Assembly: GCF_016772315.1 (NCBI RefSeq)
Contig: NZ_CP053482.1
Span: 186,001 to 250,000, forward strand
DNA from: Thiothrix subterranea
Lineage (GTDB): Bacteria > Pseudomonadota > Gammaproteobacteria > Thiotrichales > Thiotrichaceae
Reading direction: 5' to 3'
Length of the DNA stretch: 64,000 bases
The notes under the pieces are model-generated. The model made no database searches. It was not told where the DNA came from and saw only the letters and a program-made list of their open reading frames with translations. This document shows, piece after piece, positions 1-8,940 of this stretch. The stretch's first letter is position 1. Each line of letters starts with the position of its first letter. The translations under genes were made by a program, and so were the position numbers.

Positions 1-501
1 GCTAATCACGTCGAGCTTGCCCATGGCACTCATGCGTTCTTCGATGGCATGAATCCAGTGAACATCCTTTTCGTTGTCGAACATAAAGCTCAGGAACACC
101 AACAACAAGAACATGCCACCAAACGCCGCAATACCCGCATGGCTTTCCATCAAATGGCGGGAATATTCCTCTGGATTATTCAAGGCCATGCTCATGACAT
201 CAATCGTACCCAGCCCCGTCGCCACCGCCACAATCACAATTGGGAAGACTAAACGCATCCCGAATACCGCAATCAGAATACCGACGGTTAAAAATAGCTG
301 TTGCCATTTTTCGTCCATTTCCTTGAGGACAGAGGCATTCACGACCGCATTATCAAATGACAGGCTCACTTCCATGACGCCTAACACTACCACCAAGAAA
401 ATGGCGGTGGCTATGCCCATCGAGGTGGTCGCTCCCCACCAAATAGCCAACCCTACACACAAGAAGGTGACTAAAAACGAATATTTAAAATCCTGAAACA
501 T
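1..501 (-). CDS. DUF475 / TerC-superfamily membrane protein (partial)
   Basis: The gene starts at 501 on the minus strand and runs off the left edge of the window, so only the N-terminal 167 residues are visible. The translation begins MFQDFKYSFLVTFLCVGLAI and is strongly hydrophobic, with several membrane segments. It contains the acidic intramembrane motif SFDNAVVNA near residue 47, typical of TerC/DUF475 transporters that are thought to handle metal ions. It lies downstream of the TerD-family genes on the same strand, as the TerC-like partner does in other tellurite-resistance clusters, but a terminator separates it from them, so it may have its own promoter. TerC-type membrane partners are proposed to anchor TerD proteins at the membrane; that role is inferred here. 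Confidence 0.85.
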   Translation of the reverse strand, partial: MFQDFKYSFLVTFLCVGLAIWWGATTSMGIATAIFLVVVLGVMEVSLSFDNAVVNASVLKEMDEKWQQLFLTVGILIAVFGMRLVFPIVIVAVATGLGTIDVMSMALNNPEEYSRHLMESHAGIAAFGGMFLLLVFLSFMFDNEKDVHWIHAIEERMSAMGKLDVIS

Positions 502-532
502 GGGGTTAATACTTTAGTTAAGAATAAACAAA

Positions 533-558
533 ACAGGCATCTGCAACGAGATGCCTGT
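533..558 (-). terminator. Rho-independent terminator after the TerD genes
   Basis: A perfect 10-bp inverted repeat (533-542 with 549-558) encloses a 6-nt loop. Read on the minus strand it is followed by a T-rich run (TTTTGTTTATT). It lies between the last terD-type gene and the DUF475 gene and probably ends the leftward ter transcript. Confidence 0.7.
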
Positions 559-596
559 CAAACTATAAGAGCATTGCGAACAATGCCTTACCGTAT

Positions 597-1175
597 TTAG
601 CCAAGATTAACGCCCATTGAGGCAGCCATCGGGCCTAAACCACCGGCAAAACCTTGACCGACTGCTTTGAATTTCCAGTCAGCATTATGACGATACACTT
701 CACCAAACAGCATAGCCGTTTCAATGCTGGCATCTTCTGACAGGTCATAACGGGCAATTTCAGTATTATCCGCCGCGTTCACCAAACGGATGTACGCATT
801 GCTGACTTGCCCAAAGTTTTGACCGCGTGCTTCGGCATCATGAATAGTCACCGCGAATACCAATTTCTTAACATTTTCGCCCATGCCTGCAAGGTTCAAT
901 TTCACCTGCTCATCATCGCCAGCGCCTTCGCCGGTTTTGTTATCACCCAGATGTTCGACATTGCCGCACGCGGATTTTTTATTGTTGTAGAAAATAAACG
1001 AGTCATCCGACAATACTTTACCGTCTTCGCCTAACATGAATGCGGAAGCATCCAAGTCAAAACCAGCGCCATCAGTTGCACGGGTATCCCAACCCAAACC
1101 TACCAATACGCCAGTTAAACCGGGGGCTTCTTTGGTTAAAGAAACGTTACCGCCTTTTTGTAAACTAACAGCCAT
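597..1175 (-). CDS. terD: TerD family protein (TerD/TerE type)
   Basis: This 192-residue protein is a single, full-length TerD domain. It carries the family calcium-binding signatures: [10 protein letters not shown] near residue 40, [17 protein letters not shown] near 75-90, and the C-terminal block around [20 protein letters not shown]. TerD/TerE proteins are small cytoplasmic Ca2+-binding stress proteins linked to tellurite, phage and DNA-damage resistance; the biochemical role is not settled. It is very similar to the next gene upstream (1214-1792) and the two probably arose by duplication. The start [10 protein letters not shown] matches the usual start of the family. It is the last TerD gene before the terminator at 533-558. 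Confidence 0.95.
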   Translation of the reverse strand: MAVSLQKGGNVSLTKEAPGLTGVLVGLGWDTRATDGAGFDLDASAFMLGEDGKVLSDDSFIFYNNKKSACGNVEHLGDNKTGEGAGDDEQVKLNLAGMGENVKKLVFAVTIHDAEARGQNFGQVSNAYIRLVNAADNTEIARYDLSEDASIETAMLFGEVYRHNADWKFKAVGQGFAGGLGPMAASMGVNLG

Positions 1176-1213
1176 TGTAAAACTCCATTATCTTCAGTAT
1201 TTAATAAAAAACA

Positions 1214-1792
1214 TTAACCAATTTGAATGCCATATTGGTCACACATCGCTTTTAAACCGCCCGCATAACCTTGCCCAACAGCACGGAATTTCCATTCGGC
1301 GTTATTGCGGTATAACTCACCGAACACCATCGCGGTTTCAGTGGAATAATCTTCTGCCAAATCGTAGCGCACAATTTCCGTGCCGGTAACGTCATTGACC
1401 ACACGAATAAATGCATTGGCAACTTGACCGAAATTCTGCCGACGTGCTTCGGCATCGTGAATCGTCACAGTAAACGCCACCTTGGTAATGTCGGCAGGCA
1501 CTTTGCTCAAATCCACTTTCATGGATTCATCATCGCCATCGCCTTGCCCTGTACGATTATCGCCCGTGTGTTCAACGGAACCGTCGGTGGATTTCAGTTG
1601 ATTGTAAAAAATAAAATCCGCATCACCGCGCACTTTTCCACTCGCGGTCAACAAAAATGCGCTGGCATCAAGGTCGAAACCTGCACCATCAGTGCTGCGC
1701 TCATCCCACCCCAAACCAATAAGAATTTTGGTTAAACTGGGATCGGTTTTGCTTAAAGAAAGGTTGCCGCCTTTTTGTAAACTTAAAGCCAT
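1214..1792 (-). CDS. terD: TerD family protein (TerD/TerE type)
   Basis: A 192-residue TerD-domain protein, the same length as the gene at 597-1175 and closely similar along its whole length. Calcium-site motifs [10 protein letters not shown] and [17 protein letters not shown] are intact, and the C-terminal [20 protein letters not shown] block is present. The start [10 protein letters not shown] is preceded on the minus strand by an AAAAGGAGTG-like ribosome site. It sits 38 bp upstream of its paralogue and 24 bp downstream of the TerA-like gene, consistent with one leftward operon. The paralogues could form heteromeric assemblies, but that is inference. Confidence 0.95.
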   Translation of the reverse strand: MALSLQKGGNLSLSKTDPSLTKILIGLGWDERSTDGAGFDLDASAFLLTASGKVRGDADFIFYNQLKSTDGSVEHTGDNRTGQGDGDDESMKVDLSKVPADITKVAFTVTIHDAEARRQNFGQVANAFIRVVNDVTGTEIVRYDLAEDYSTETAMVFGELYRNNAEWKFRAVGQGYAGGLKAMCDQYGIQIG

Positions 1793-1816
1793 CTCACACT
1801 CCTTTTATTCTAACAC

Positions 1817-3034
1817 TTATTTTGAACCTGCCCGCCAGTTTAAACCCCAATGGTAGGCTTGATCCATTTCCTGATGCCCACGGAAATAACGCACCTCACG
1901 GTTAACTTGCAATTCACCATTAACATTTTCCAGCAAGACGACTGCACACATGCCTAGCGAATTGCTGCCTTCGGTCAAGCGAATTTCTAACGGGGGTTCA
2001 TTCGGCACATAGATGGTGACAACACCATCGGTTTGTGCCCAATTGGGCGCACCTTCGTAGATAAAGGCATACACCAGAATCCGCTTGAAGGTTTGCCACT
2101 GTTGCCCGTTGATGTGCAACCATTCGCCTTCCGAAATCGCGCCCGTGCGGTCATCGCCTTTGAGTTCGATATACGGGTCACTGCGGAACGAACCAAAGCG
2201 GTTGCCGAGGGCTTGAATCGCGCTAATCGTGCCGTCGCGCTGTTCGTACAAACAACCGACATCCAGATCCATGCCTTTATTGCTACCGCCGCCGAATAAG
2301 CCGCCAAGCAAACCGCCACTTTTCGCAGCCGGTGCTTGACCACGATTCCAGTTCAGGTTGATACGAATTTCTCCGAAGCCTTCGGTCTTTTTTTCCAGAC
2401 TGACACGCGGCTTGGCTTTATCCAGCGTCACTTTGCTCAGGGAAATCGGCTTTTTCGCGGGTGCAGGCGGAGGCGGTACTGGTGGAGCCGCCGCTGGTGT
2501 GGGATCACTGATTTCCACCCCGAAATGTTCCGCCAACGGTTTTAAGCCGCCCGCGAAACCTTGCCCAACTGCGCGGAATTTCCACTGCCCTTGGCGCAGG
2601 TACAATTCGCCCAGAATCAGTGCCGATTCGACCATGCCCTTAGCAGGCAAGGTAGCTTGCAATACCGCTTGCCCCGCCACATTTTTCACGGTGACTTGCA
2701 AACTGGTGAATGCGCCGAAATTGGTGCGGTTTTCGTGAATGGTGGCGGTGAACGCTATTTTTTCCGTGCCTGCCAAAACATTCGGCAAATCGACGGCGAA
2801 TTCAGCACGACCAGCACTGTTGCCGACAAACGCCACACTGCCATTGCCGGGGCGCGGTTGCCCGTAAAACACCATGTCATCATCGCCGCGTACTTTGCCG
2901 GTAGCGGTCAGGACAAAGGCGGAAATATCCACCTCTGCCCCATTGACTTGGACAGGCGATAGCAGGACTTCAACGTGCAGTTTTTCACGAGGTACAGGGC
3001 AATTCGCCCCAGCCACCAGTTGGGTCACTGACAT
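1817..3034 (-). CDS. terA: TerA-like protein with two TerD-type domains
   Basis: This 405-residue protein has an N-terminal TerD-like domain (about 1-175), a Pro/Ala-rich linker (about 178-195, PTPAAAPPVPPPPAPAKK) and a C-terminal TerA-type domain (about 200-405, with a Gly-rich insert SGGLLGGLFGGG and the motif DLDVGCLYEQRDG). The N-terminal domain keeps the fold-defining VDISAFVLTATGKVRGDDD and [14 protein letters not shown] segments but lacks the GDN-x-TG-x-G-x-GDDE calcium loop seen in its neighbours. The C-terminal domain keeps an equivalent GDDRTGAISEGE. TerA is a standard companion of TerD and TerZ. Gene order TerZ-like, TerA, TerD, TerD mirrors the classic ter operon, without a terB in this window. 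Confidence 0.85.
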   Translation of the reverse strand: MSVTQLVAGANCPVPREKLHVEVLLSPVQVNGAEVDISAFVLTATGKVRGDDDMVFYGQPRPGNGSVAFVGNSAGRAEFAVDLPNVLAGTEKIAFTATIHENRTNFGAFTSLQVTVKNVAGQAVLQATLPAKGMVESALILGELYLRQGQWKFRAVGQGFAGGLKPLAEHFGVEISDPTPAAAPPVPPPPAPAKKPISLSKVTLDKAKPRVSLEKKTEGFGEIRINLNWNRGQAPAAKSGGLLGGLFGGGSNKGMDLDVGCLYEQRDGTISAIQALGNRFGSFRSDPYIELKGDDRTGAISEGEWLHINGQQWQTFKRILVYAFIYEGAPNWAQTDGVVTIYVPNEPPLEIRLTEGSNSLGMCAVVLLENVNGELQVNREVRYFRGHQEMDQAYHWGLNWRAGSK

Positions 3035-3044
3035 CGCGTTACTC

Positions 3045-3644
3045 CTAGAGTGCTGCCAATACCGCAGGCATCATGTCGTTGGCGACTGCACCTGCCGTCG
3101 GTGTGCCAACCGCTTTCATCTCCCAGCCTGCACCGTTACGGCTCACAATCGCCATAACCACACCCGTGTGTGCGCCTTTGTCGGACAGGTTGAATTTCGC
3201 CATTTCGGTATTGTTGCTGTCATCCACCAAACGGCAGAATGCGCCGCCGACTTCATTGAAGGTTTGCCCACGGAACGAGCAGACGGTGAACGCCAGATAC
3301 GCCACATTGCCCGGTAAACGGGTCAAATCGACGAAAATCACTTCATCATCGCCCGAACCTTCGCCGGTCAGATTGTCACCGGAGTGGCGAATTGAACCGT
3401 CACGGCTTTCCAATTGACGGAACCATACTACGTCAAGCAGGTTCTTTTGCGCATCCAGCAACAGGCAGGAAGCATCCAAGTCAATGTCTGCCGCAGCGCC
3501 ACCGCCAAACATGCTACCAAAGAAACCGCTTTTTTTCGGTGCTTCTGCCGGATCCCAGCCCAAGCCCATGCGTACTTTACTCAAGCCACCGCCGCCGGTT
3601 TTTTCCAGCGAAATACGTTGACCTTTGCTTAAACTTACAGCCAT
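3045..3644 (-). CDS. terZ: TerD family protein, TerZ-like
   Basis: A 199-residue TerD-domain protein starting at MAVSLSKGQR; an in-frame ATG 12 bp further upstream is less likely because all paralogues start at this MA(V/L)SL. It has the TerZ-type insert KKSGFFGSMFGGGAAADI ahead of the DLDASCLLL motif, the loop GDNLTGEGSGDDE, and a C-terminus lacking the FAGGL block of TerD. It is the first TerD-type gene of the leftward operon, 10 bp before the TerA-like gene. TerZ proteins are cytoplasmic Ca2+-binding stress proteins; a direct function is not known. Confidence 0.85.
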   Translation of the reverse strand: MAVSLSKGQRISLEKTGGGGLSKVRMGLGWDPAEAPKKSGFFGSMFGGGAAADIDLDASCLLLDAQKNLLDVVWFRQLESRDGSIRHSGDNLTGEGSGDDEVIFVDLTRLPGNVAYLAFTVCSFRGQTFNEVGGAFCRLVDDSNNTEMAKFNLSDKGAHTGVVMAIVSRNGAGWEMKAVGTPTAGAVANDMMPAVLAAL

Positions 3645-3735
3645 GAGAATCTTCATCCTTTTGTATTGTTGAATGACAACATCTTAGAGAGTCGCCCAAA
3701 TGCAAGCAACACTCACCCAGAATTGTCAGGTTATT

Positions 3736-4749
3736 TCAGCCTAACGGTTGCAATACCACGGGGGTACTGACTTCGCTGACTCGCAAACCGTAACGCAGCG
3801 GTGCGATGCTCAGGGTTTCCCCTTGCAAGCTTTGCAGGAAAACCTCAGCCAGATTCACGCCAGCCAGACACGCCATACCAAAGCCACCGGAAGGACGCGG
3901 GTTGATTTCCAGCAAACGCGGCTCGCCCGCTGCGTTCGCTTTGAACTGAATATTGAATAAGCCGTTCAAGCCGTAATACACGGTCAAACGTTCGACCATG
4001 CCTTGAATAGCGGCGTTATTGTCGATTTCCTGCCCGTATCCTGCTTGTGGATATTTTTTGCGTTGAATCGCGCATAACAACTGCCCGTTACGCCCCGCAC
4101 AGTCCACGCTCCATTCTTCACCGGGTAAATGTTCCATCACCAGCAATTCGGGGAATGTCGGCGTGTGTGCCATGCCTGCGCGTAATTCTGCCAGCGGGAT
4201 TTCGTATTCCACCCCTTCCAGCAAATGCGTAATGCTGTCGCGCTGCGTGTCCAGAATGCGAAATCCTAAGCCAAATACCGACTCGGCGGGTTTCACGCAC
4301 AAAGCTGCGTGCTGGCGTGAAAGCTCTGCCACTGCCTGATCAAAACCGTTGCTATCCGTCACCGCGATACACGCCATTGTCAGTGCCACACTGGGTGGCA
4401 AGGTGCGGTAAAACTCGCCTTTATTGTGCAATAACTTCAGTGTTTCCGGGGATGCCACTGCAATCAACTGCGTTCCGATTTGCGCAAAATCGGCTTGATG
4501 ACGCACCAGCAACACCGCCTCTTTGGCAGGCCAGAAATAATCAATCTGATGCTGTTGGCAAAAGCTCAAACACCAATCCAGATAAGCGGCCCCGACCAAA
4601 CCGGGCGGTTCATGCATCGCTTCATCGGCTGCCAAAAAGACGGAAGCAGCCGGATTGGTATGCGTTGAAACGATGGTGACACCCGCTTGGCGAAGGTTAT
4701 TGAACACCGAGGTAATGCTGGAAAATGTTTTGTTGAACCAAATACGCAT
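3736..4749 (-). CDS. ATP-grasp domain protein of the Ter cluster
   Basis: A 337-residue enzyme of the ATP-grasp superfamily. The C-terminal half shows the ATP-grasp signature: the segment VMEHLPGEEWSVDC near residue 206 and the Mg-ATP binding end LLEINPRPSGGFG near 283-295. ATP-grasp enzymes join a carboxylate to an amine or thiol using ATP. In ter loci they occur with PRTase, HAD and CitE-like genes, and the set has been proposed (Anantharaman, Iyer and Aravind) to make a nucleoside-like metabolite; the substrate is unknown. It is the first gene of the leftward arm and faces the rightward arm across a 134-bp intergenic region. Confidence 0.85.
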   Translation of the reverse strand: MRIWFNKTFSSITSVFNNLRQAGVTIVSTHTNPAASVFLAADEAMHEPPGLVGAAYLDWCLSFCQQHQIDYFWPAKEAVLLVRHQADFAQIGTQLIAVASPETLKLLHNKGEFYRTLPPSVALTMACIAVTDSNGFDQAVAELSRQHAALCVKPAESVFGLGFRILDTQRDSITHLLEGVEYEIPLAELRAGMAHTPTFPELLVMEHLPGEEWSVDCAGRNGQLLCAIQRKKYPQAGYGQEIDNNAAIQGMVERLTVYYGLNGLFNIQFKANAAGEPRLLEINPRPSGGFGMACLAGVNLAEVFLQSLQGETLSIAPLRYGLRVSEVSTPVVLQPLG

Positions 4750-4883
4750 GGTATGCCCTGTTTAGAATTGTAGTAATGATGACCCGCGTTAGTATGCCCG
4801 ATTCGCCGCAATAATTTCAGGCATTTTCACCTCAATTCTTGCTATCATGCTGCGCATAATCATCCAGCTCGGTAACAATAATT
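4750..4883. promoter_or_regulatory. Divergent intergenic region of the Ter cluster
   Basis: This 134-bp gap separates the two divergently transcribed arms of the ter cluster and must hold both promoters. I see a CATAAT hexamer at about 4855 on the plus strand that could be a -10 box, but no convincing -35 partner, so no precise promoter is claimed. Confidence 0.4.
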
Positions 4884-6017
4884 ATGATGAATTTACCCCT
4901 AGGAGCAAACCTGCCACTGACCGGCAACCGCTGGACAGTCGCCCTCACCTTTCCGCACGACATCCGCCACGATTTAGGGCTGGCTGTGTTGCCGGTGAAT
5001 GAAGCCAAACAGTTAGTCATTCCCCCGCAATTAGCCCATGCCAATGCCACCGAATGGGCAAGCGCCAAGCTGAATGACGCAGGCACGAGCTACTCCCTGA
5101 CATTGGATACCAGTGTGTTATCCAACCCCAACATTACCCGCTTGTGCGTGGTGCTGTACCGCTATGGCGCACGCGGGCCGGTAAATGTCGGCAGCAATGT
5201 CAGTGTGCAAATGGATGCCGTTTTCAGCCACAGCATTGCATTAGAGGACATGCAAGCCTCCGCGCTGATTGCCGCCGAATTTTACCAGCGAGCGGGGCAA
5301 TGGAAAGTACGTGCTCTGGCAGAAACCTCCGCCTACGGGCTTGCTGCTTTGGGGCGCAGAATGGGCATGGAGATGGATGAAAGCTCACCCTTCAACACCC
5401 CAAACAACCCCGAATGTCAGCCCGGTAATTGGACAGGCACAGCGTTTCTGGTTGCCCCCAATGTGTTCATGACCAACGCACATGTGGCAGACGGCGCAAG
5501 CCGTATCCGCCTCAGCTCCCTGCAAGGCAATCTCGATGCCGAACCCATTATCAGCGACAGTACCAACGATCTGGCCTTGTTGCGGGTAGCAAGCCCCAGT
5601 CATCTGCAACCACTCCCGTTCCGCAGCAGCGGCGTAGGTTTGGCACAAAGCATTACCACGCTGGGCTATCCACTGGCAGGCTTGATGGGCAGCGGCATTC
5701 AAGTCACGCAAGGCGTTATTTCCGGCCTGTTTGGGGCGCACAATGACATTCGCCTGCTGCAATTCACCGCACCGATCCAGCCCGGTTCTAGCGGCAGTCC
5801 CTTACTGGATGAAACGGGCGCAGTATTAGGCGTGGTGTCGTCCACGTTTACGCACGCGCAGAACATGAATTTTGCCATCCGTCACAGTTTGGCGATTGCA
5901 TTAATGGAAGCGGCTAATATCCAATACCAGCTACAAAGCAGTGCGCAAACGCTATCAGCCGCGCAAATGGTGACGCAAACCCAAAATGCCATCTGGCGTG
6001 TAGAATGCGCCAGCTAA
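4884..6017 (+). CDS. TerD-like domain fused to a trypsin-like serine protease
   Basis: A 377-residue two-domain protein. Residues about 1-160 resemble a diverged TerD domain: the C-terminal landmark FYQRAGQWKVRALAETSAYG is kept, but the calcium loop with GDDE is missing. Residues about 180-350 are a trypsin-like serine protease with an apparently complete triad: His200 in MTNAHVADG, Asp229 in STNDLALLRV and Ser303 in QPGSSGSPLLD. There is no signal peptide, so it should act in the cytoplasm. It is the first gene of the rightward arm. A plausible role is a Ter-controlled protease triggered by stress, but that is inference. Two adjacent ATG codons (4884 and 4887) are possible starts, and the ribosome site is weak. 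Confidence 0.88.
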   Translation: MMNLPLGANLPLTGNRWTVALTFPHDIRHDLGLAVLPVNEAKQLVIPPQLAHANATEWASAKLNDAGTSYSLTLDTSVLSNPNITRLCVVLYRYGARGPVNVGSNVSVQMDAVFSHSIALEDMQASALIAAEFYQRAGQWKVRALAETSAYGLAALGRRMGMEMDESSPFNTPNNPECQPGNWTGTAFLVAPNVFMTNAHVADGASRIRLSSLQGNLDAEPIISDSTNDLALLRVASPSHLQPLPFRSSGVGLAQSITTLGYPLAGLMGSGIQVTQGVISGLFGAHNDIRLLQFTAPIQPGSSGSPLLDETGAVLGVVSSTFTHAQNMNFAIRHSLAIALMEAANIQYQLQSSAQTLSAAQMVTQTQNAIWRVECAS

Positions 6018-6038
6018 ATAACTACCAACGGATTTTTC

Positions 6039-7139
6039 ATGCAAATCAATGTCGCCCTCGAACAGGGCACGCTCAACCTGACCATCGAATCTGGCACACA
6101 TTCGCCGGATGAACTCTTCGGCTTTGCGCAACGCCGCAACCCGAAACGCGCTTTTCTGTTTGTCTCCAAAGTGTTGGGCAGACACATTCCGGTATCGCCA
6201 GCGGTCATGCGCAACGCCACGGATACCCTTGCCGCGCAAATCCCCGCTGACTTGCCGGGGCCAGTCGTCGTCATCGGCATGGCAGAAACCGCGATTGCTA
6301 TGGGTGCGGGTGTGCAACAAGCCCTCAGCCGCAGCCGCGACGACACGCTGTACCTTTGCACCACGCGCCACCCGCTGAACTTGCCGATTTTGGTCGAATT
6401 CCGCGAAGAACACAGCCACGCCACCCAGCAAGTACTGCATCTGCCGCAACACGCCGCCGATGTCGAATTGCTACGCACGGCACGTACTTTAGTGTTGGTC
6501 GATGACGAAGCCTCCACAGGCAAAACCTTTGCCAACTTGCTGGAAGCCTTGCAACGCGCCGGACTGGATCAGTTTGAACACATCGTCGCCGCCACCCTCA
6601 CCGACTGGTCGGGCGGTGCTGCCGCCGAACGGCTGGGCGAACGCGCCATTGCCGTTTCACTGCTGTCAGGGCGTTGGGATTGGCAAGCCAACGACGCGCC
6701 GCCGCCAGAAATGCCGCAAGTCGATGTTTTGGGTACGGGCGAATGGCACGCCAATCCTGCCAATGATTGGGGACGTTTGGGTGTTCGCAAACATCGGGTT
6801 TCTAACTTCAACATAAACGTCACGCCCTGCGAACGCATCCTAGTCCTCGGTACAGGCGAATTCGTCTGGCCACCCTTCTTACTCGCAGAACACCTAGAAC
6901 AACAAGGCGCAACCGTGCATTTCAGCGCCACCACCCGCTCCCCCATTGCCTTGGGTCACAGCATCCAACACCGCTATTGCTTGCACGACAATTACGGGCA
7001 AGGCATTGCCAACTTCCTCTACAACGTCGTGCCTGAAAATTACGACCGCATCCTATTGTGCAGCGAGCCGCCCGCGCATTTGCTGGATAAAGAGCTAATC
7101 AACGTCTTGAACCCCACCTGTGTGGAGTTCTACCCGTGA
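6039..7139 (+). CDS. Phosphoribosyltransferase with TRSP domain (Ter cluster)
   Basis: A 366-residue protein with an N-terminal PRTase fold: the PRPP-binding loop is LVLVDDEASTGKTF, about residue 150-165. It continues into the C-terminal TRSP-type domain, where the motif LVLGTGEFVWPPFLLAEHLE and the RYCLHDNYGQGIANFLYNV block are visible. PRTases transfer ribose-5-phosphate from PRPP to a base or similar acceptor. In Ter loci this enzyme, the HAD phosphatase and the StiP-type protein always cluster, suggesting sequential steps on one ribosylated product (inference). It starts 21 bp after the protease fusion, and its TGA overlaps the GTG start of the HAD gene. Confidence 0.88.
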   Translation: MQINVALEQGTLNLTIESGTHSPDELFGFAQRRNPKRAFLFVSKVLGRHIPVSPAVMRNATDTLAAQIPADLPGPVVVIGMAETAIAMGAGVQQALSRSRDDTLYLCTTRHPLNLPILVEFREEHSHATQQVLHLPQHAADVELLRTARTLVLVDDEASTGKTFANLLEALQRAGLDQFEHIVAATLTDWSGGAAAERLGERAIAVSLLSGRWDWQANDAPPPEMPQVDVLGTGEWHANPANDWGRLGVRKHRVSNFNINVTPCERILVLGTGEFVWPPFLLAEHLEQQGATVHFSATTRSPIALGHSIQHRYCLHDNYGQGIANFLYNVVPENYDRILLCSEPPAHLLDKELINVLNPTCVEFYP

Positions 7140-7870
7140 AGCCCTTATTACTCACCGATTTGGATGACACGCTATTTCAGACTGCCCGCAAAATGCCAGC
7201 GGATGCGGATAAAATCCCCGCCGCGCAAGGCAAAACCAGCGACAGCGGGAGCTTTATGCACCCTTGGCAACACGATTTCATCCACTGGGCACTGGACTGC
7301 ATGACCGTGATTCCGGTGACGGCGCGGGGAATTACCTCTTTCAAACGTGTCCACTTGCCCTTCCAACATGGGGCGGTGTGCGTCCACGGTGCGGCTATCC
7401 TGACCCCCGATGGTCAGGTGGATGCAGCATGGCATTCACACATCCAACCGCAACTTGCCGCTTACCAAGACCGCCTACCAGATATGTTGGCAATCGCGCT
7501 GCAAACAGGTGAAACGCTGGGGTTATCTTTACGCGGCTGGCTGGAATCGGTAGAAGACAGCGCGGCGTATCTGGTGGTCAAAAGCAATACCGCCAGCGCA
7601 ACAGACCTCCAACAACTGCTGCACGCCTTACGTGAAACCCTTAACTTGCAAGGCTTCTACACCCACATGAATGGCAACAACCTCGCACTGCTGCCCGATT
7701 TCGTCAATAAACGCGCAGCAGCAGCGGAAATTCTGCGGCGGCATACGGCTGAACACGGGCGTACTCCGGTATTCGGCATGGGCGATAGCGTGTCCGATTT
7801 GGGATTTATGCGCCTGTGTGATTTCGCCGCCTTCCCGCCCAACACGCAAATTTGCAGGCAGTTACCATGA
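7136..7870 (+). CDS. HAD family hydrolase (Ter cluster)
   Basis: A 244-residue haloacid-dehalogenase-superfamily phosphatase. The N-terminal nucleophile motif is LLTDLDDTLFQT (residues about 4-15), and the C-terminal acidic motif is FGMGDSVSDLGFM near 215. The start is GTG at 7136, overlapping the TGA of the preceding PRTase gene by 4 bp (GTGA), and its own stop overlaps the next ATG (ATGA). Translational coupling is therefore likely along the whole rightward arm. It may dephosphorylate the product of the PRTase step; the substrate is unknown. Confidence 0.88.
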   Translation: MKPLLLTDLDDTLFQTARKMPADADKIPAAQGKTSDSGSFMHPWQHDFIHWALDCMTVIPVTARGITSFKRVHLPFQHGAVCVHGAAILTPDGQVDAAWHSHIQPQLAAYQDRLPDMLAIALQTGETLGLSLRGWLESVEDSAAYLVVKSNTASATDLQQLLHALRETLNLQGFYTHMNGNNLALLPDFVNKRAAAAEILRRHTAEHGRTPVFGMGDSVSDLGFMRLCDFAAFPPNTQICRQLP

Positions 7871-8940
7871 GCGAAACCCAAGGCTTTCACGGCTCGTATG
7901 CTGCCAGCGATGTCACGTTTCTGTTGCGGCAAATCGTGATGGAAACCACGCCCGTGGAGGAAAAGGAACGCCTGATTCAAAGCGGGCAACGCCATTATTC
8001 CGAAATGCTGACGTTGGAATCGCCGCCATCGGCTGCGCATCAAGCCTTGTTCGAGCAAGCACTGGATGATGGGCTGGAACGCCTTGCCCGCGAAGTGCAA
8101 GCCTTGGCACTGGCCTTGCAACAACGTCGCCCAAATCGCCCGATTGTGCTGGTCAGTTTCGTGCGGGCGGGTGTGCCGTTGGGCGTATTGCTGGTACGTG
8201 CCTTGCGCGAGTTGGGTGTGGAAAGTGAGCATTACGGCATCAGCATTGTGCGGGACAAAGGCATCGACCAAGCAGCGGTGGATTGGATCGAGCAACGCCA
8301 TGCCTTCGCTGACATTGTGTGGGTCGATGGCTGGGTCGGCAAAGGCGCAATTCATGGCGAATTACAACGTTCGCTAGGTAAACGTTACCCTGACAGTGAG
8401 ATTCCCTTGGTGGTGTTGGCTGACCCGACCGGCAAGGCGTGGCTGGCAGCATCCGGGGAAGATTGGCTGATTCCATTTGGCGTTTTAGGCTCTACCGTTT
8501 CCGGCTTGGTGTCGCGCTCGATTTTACGCGAGGATGGCGGCTGGCACGCTTGCGTCAATTACGCGCATTTGGCGGAATACGATGTTAGCCAATGGTTTGT
8601 CGATACCGTGGATGCTTGCCGTCGTCGTCAACAGGGTGTCGCGGCGGCAGATTGGGCGGATGCGTTGCGCCACACCCTGCTGGCGCAATCACAAGCTACC
8701 ATTGCACAACTAGTTGAAACCTATGACATTACCAACCTTAACCGCTTGAAACCGGGGATTGCGGAAGCCACCCGTGCGGTCATGCGGCGCGTGCCAGAAC
8801 ACATTTTGGTGCAGCGCCTCGATGACCCGAATATCCGCTTATTACGCCATCTTGCCGAATCGCGGGGTATTACCCTGCAAGCGGTTGGGGATGGGCTTGC
8901 GCCATACCGTGCGATAACCATAATCAAGAAGACCACATGA
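7867..8940 (+). CDS. StiP-type PRTase-like protein with Pelota-like C-terminus
   Basis: The start at 7867 (MSETQGFHGSYA) is chosen because it forms an ATGA overlap with the HAD stop; an in-frame ATG 15 bp upstream is less likely. The 357-residue product matches the family often annotated as cysteine protease StiP, whose central region has a PRTase-like fold (LVSFVRAGVPLGVLLVRALR and VWVDGWVGKGAIHGEL, about residues 90-165). The C-terminal 90 residues resemble a Pelota RNA-binding domain (VQRLDDPNIRLLRHLAESRG). The family is a constant member of the Ter biosynthetic set. Whether it cleaves proteins or transfers phosphoribose is unresolved. It overlaps the next gene by 4 bp. Confidence 0.82.
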   Translation: MSETQGFHGSYAASDVTFLLRQIVMETTPVEEKERLIQSGQRHYSEMLTLESPPSAAHQALFEQALDDGLERLAREVQALALALQQRRPNRPIVLVSFVRAGVPLGVLLVRALRELGVESEHYGISIVRDKGIDQAAVDWIEQRHAFADIVWVDGWVGKGAIHGELQRSLGKRYPDSEIPLVVLADPTGKAWLAASGEDWLIPFGVLGSTVSGLVSRSILREDGGWHACVNYAHLAEYDVSQWFVDTVDACRRRQQGVAAADWADALRHTLLAQSQATIAQLVETYDITNLNRLKPGIAEATRAVMRRVPEHILVQRLDDPNIRLLRHLAESRGITLQAVGDGLAPYRAITIIKKTT

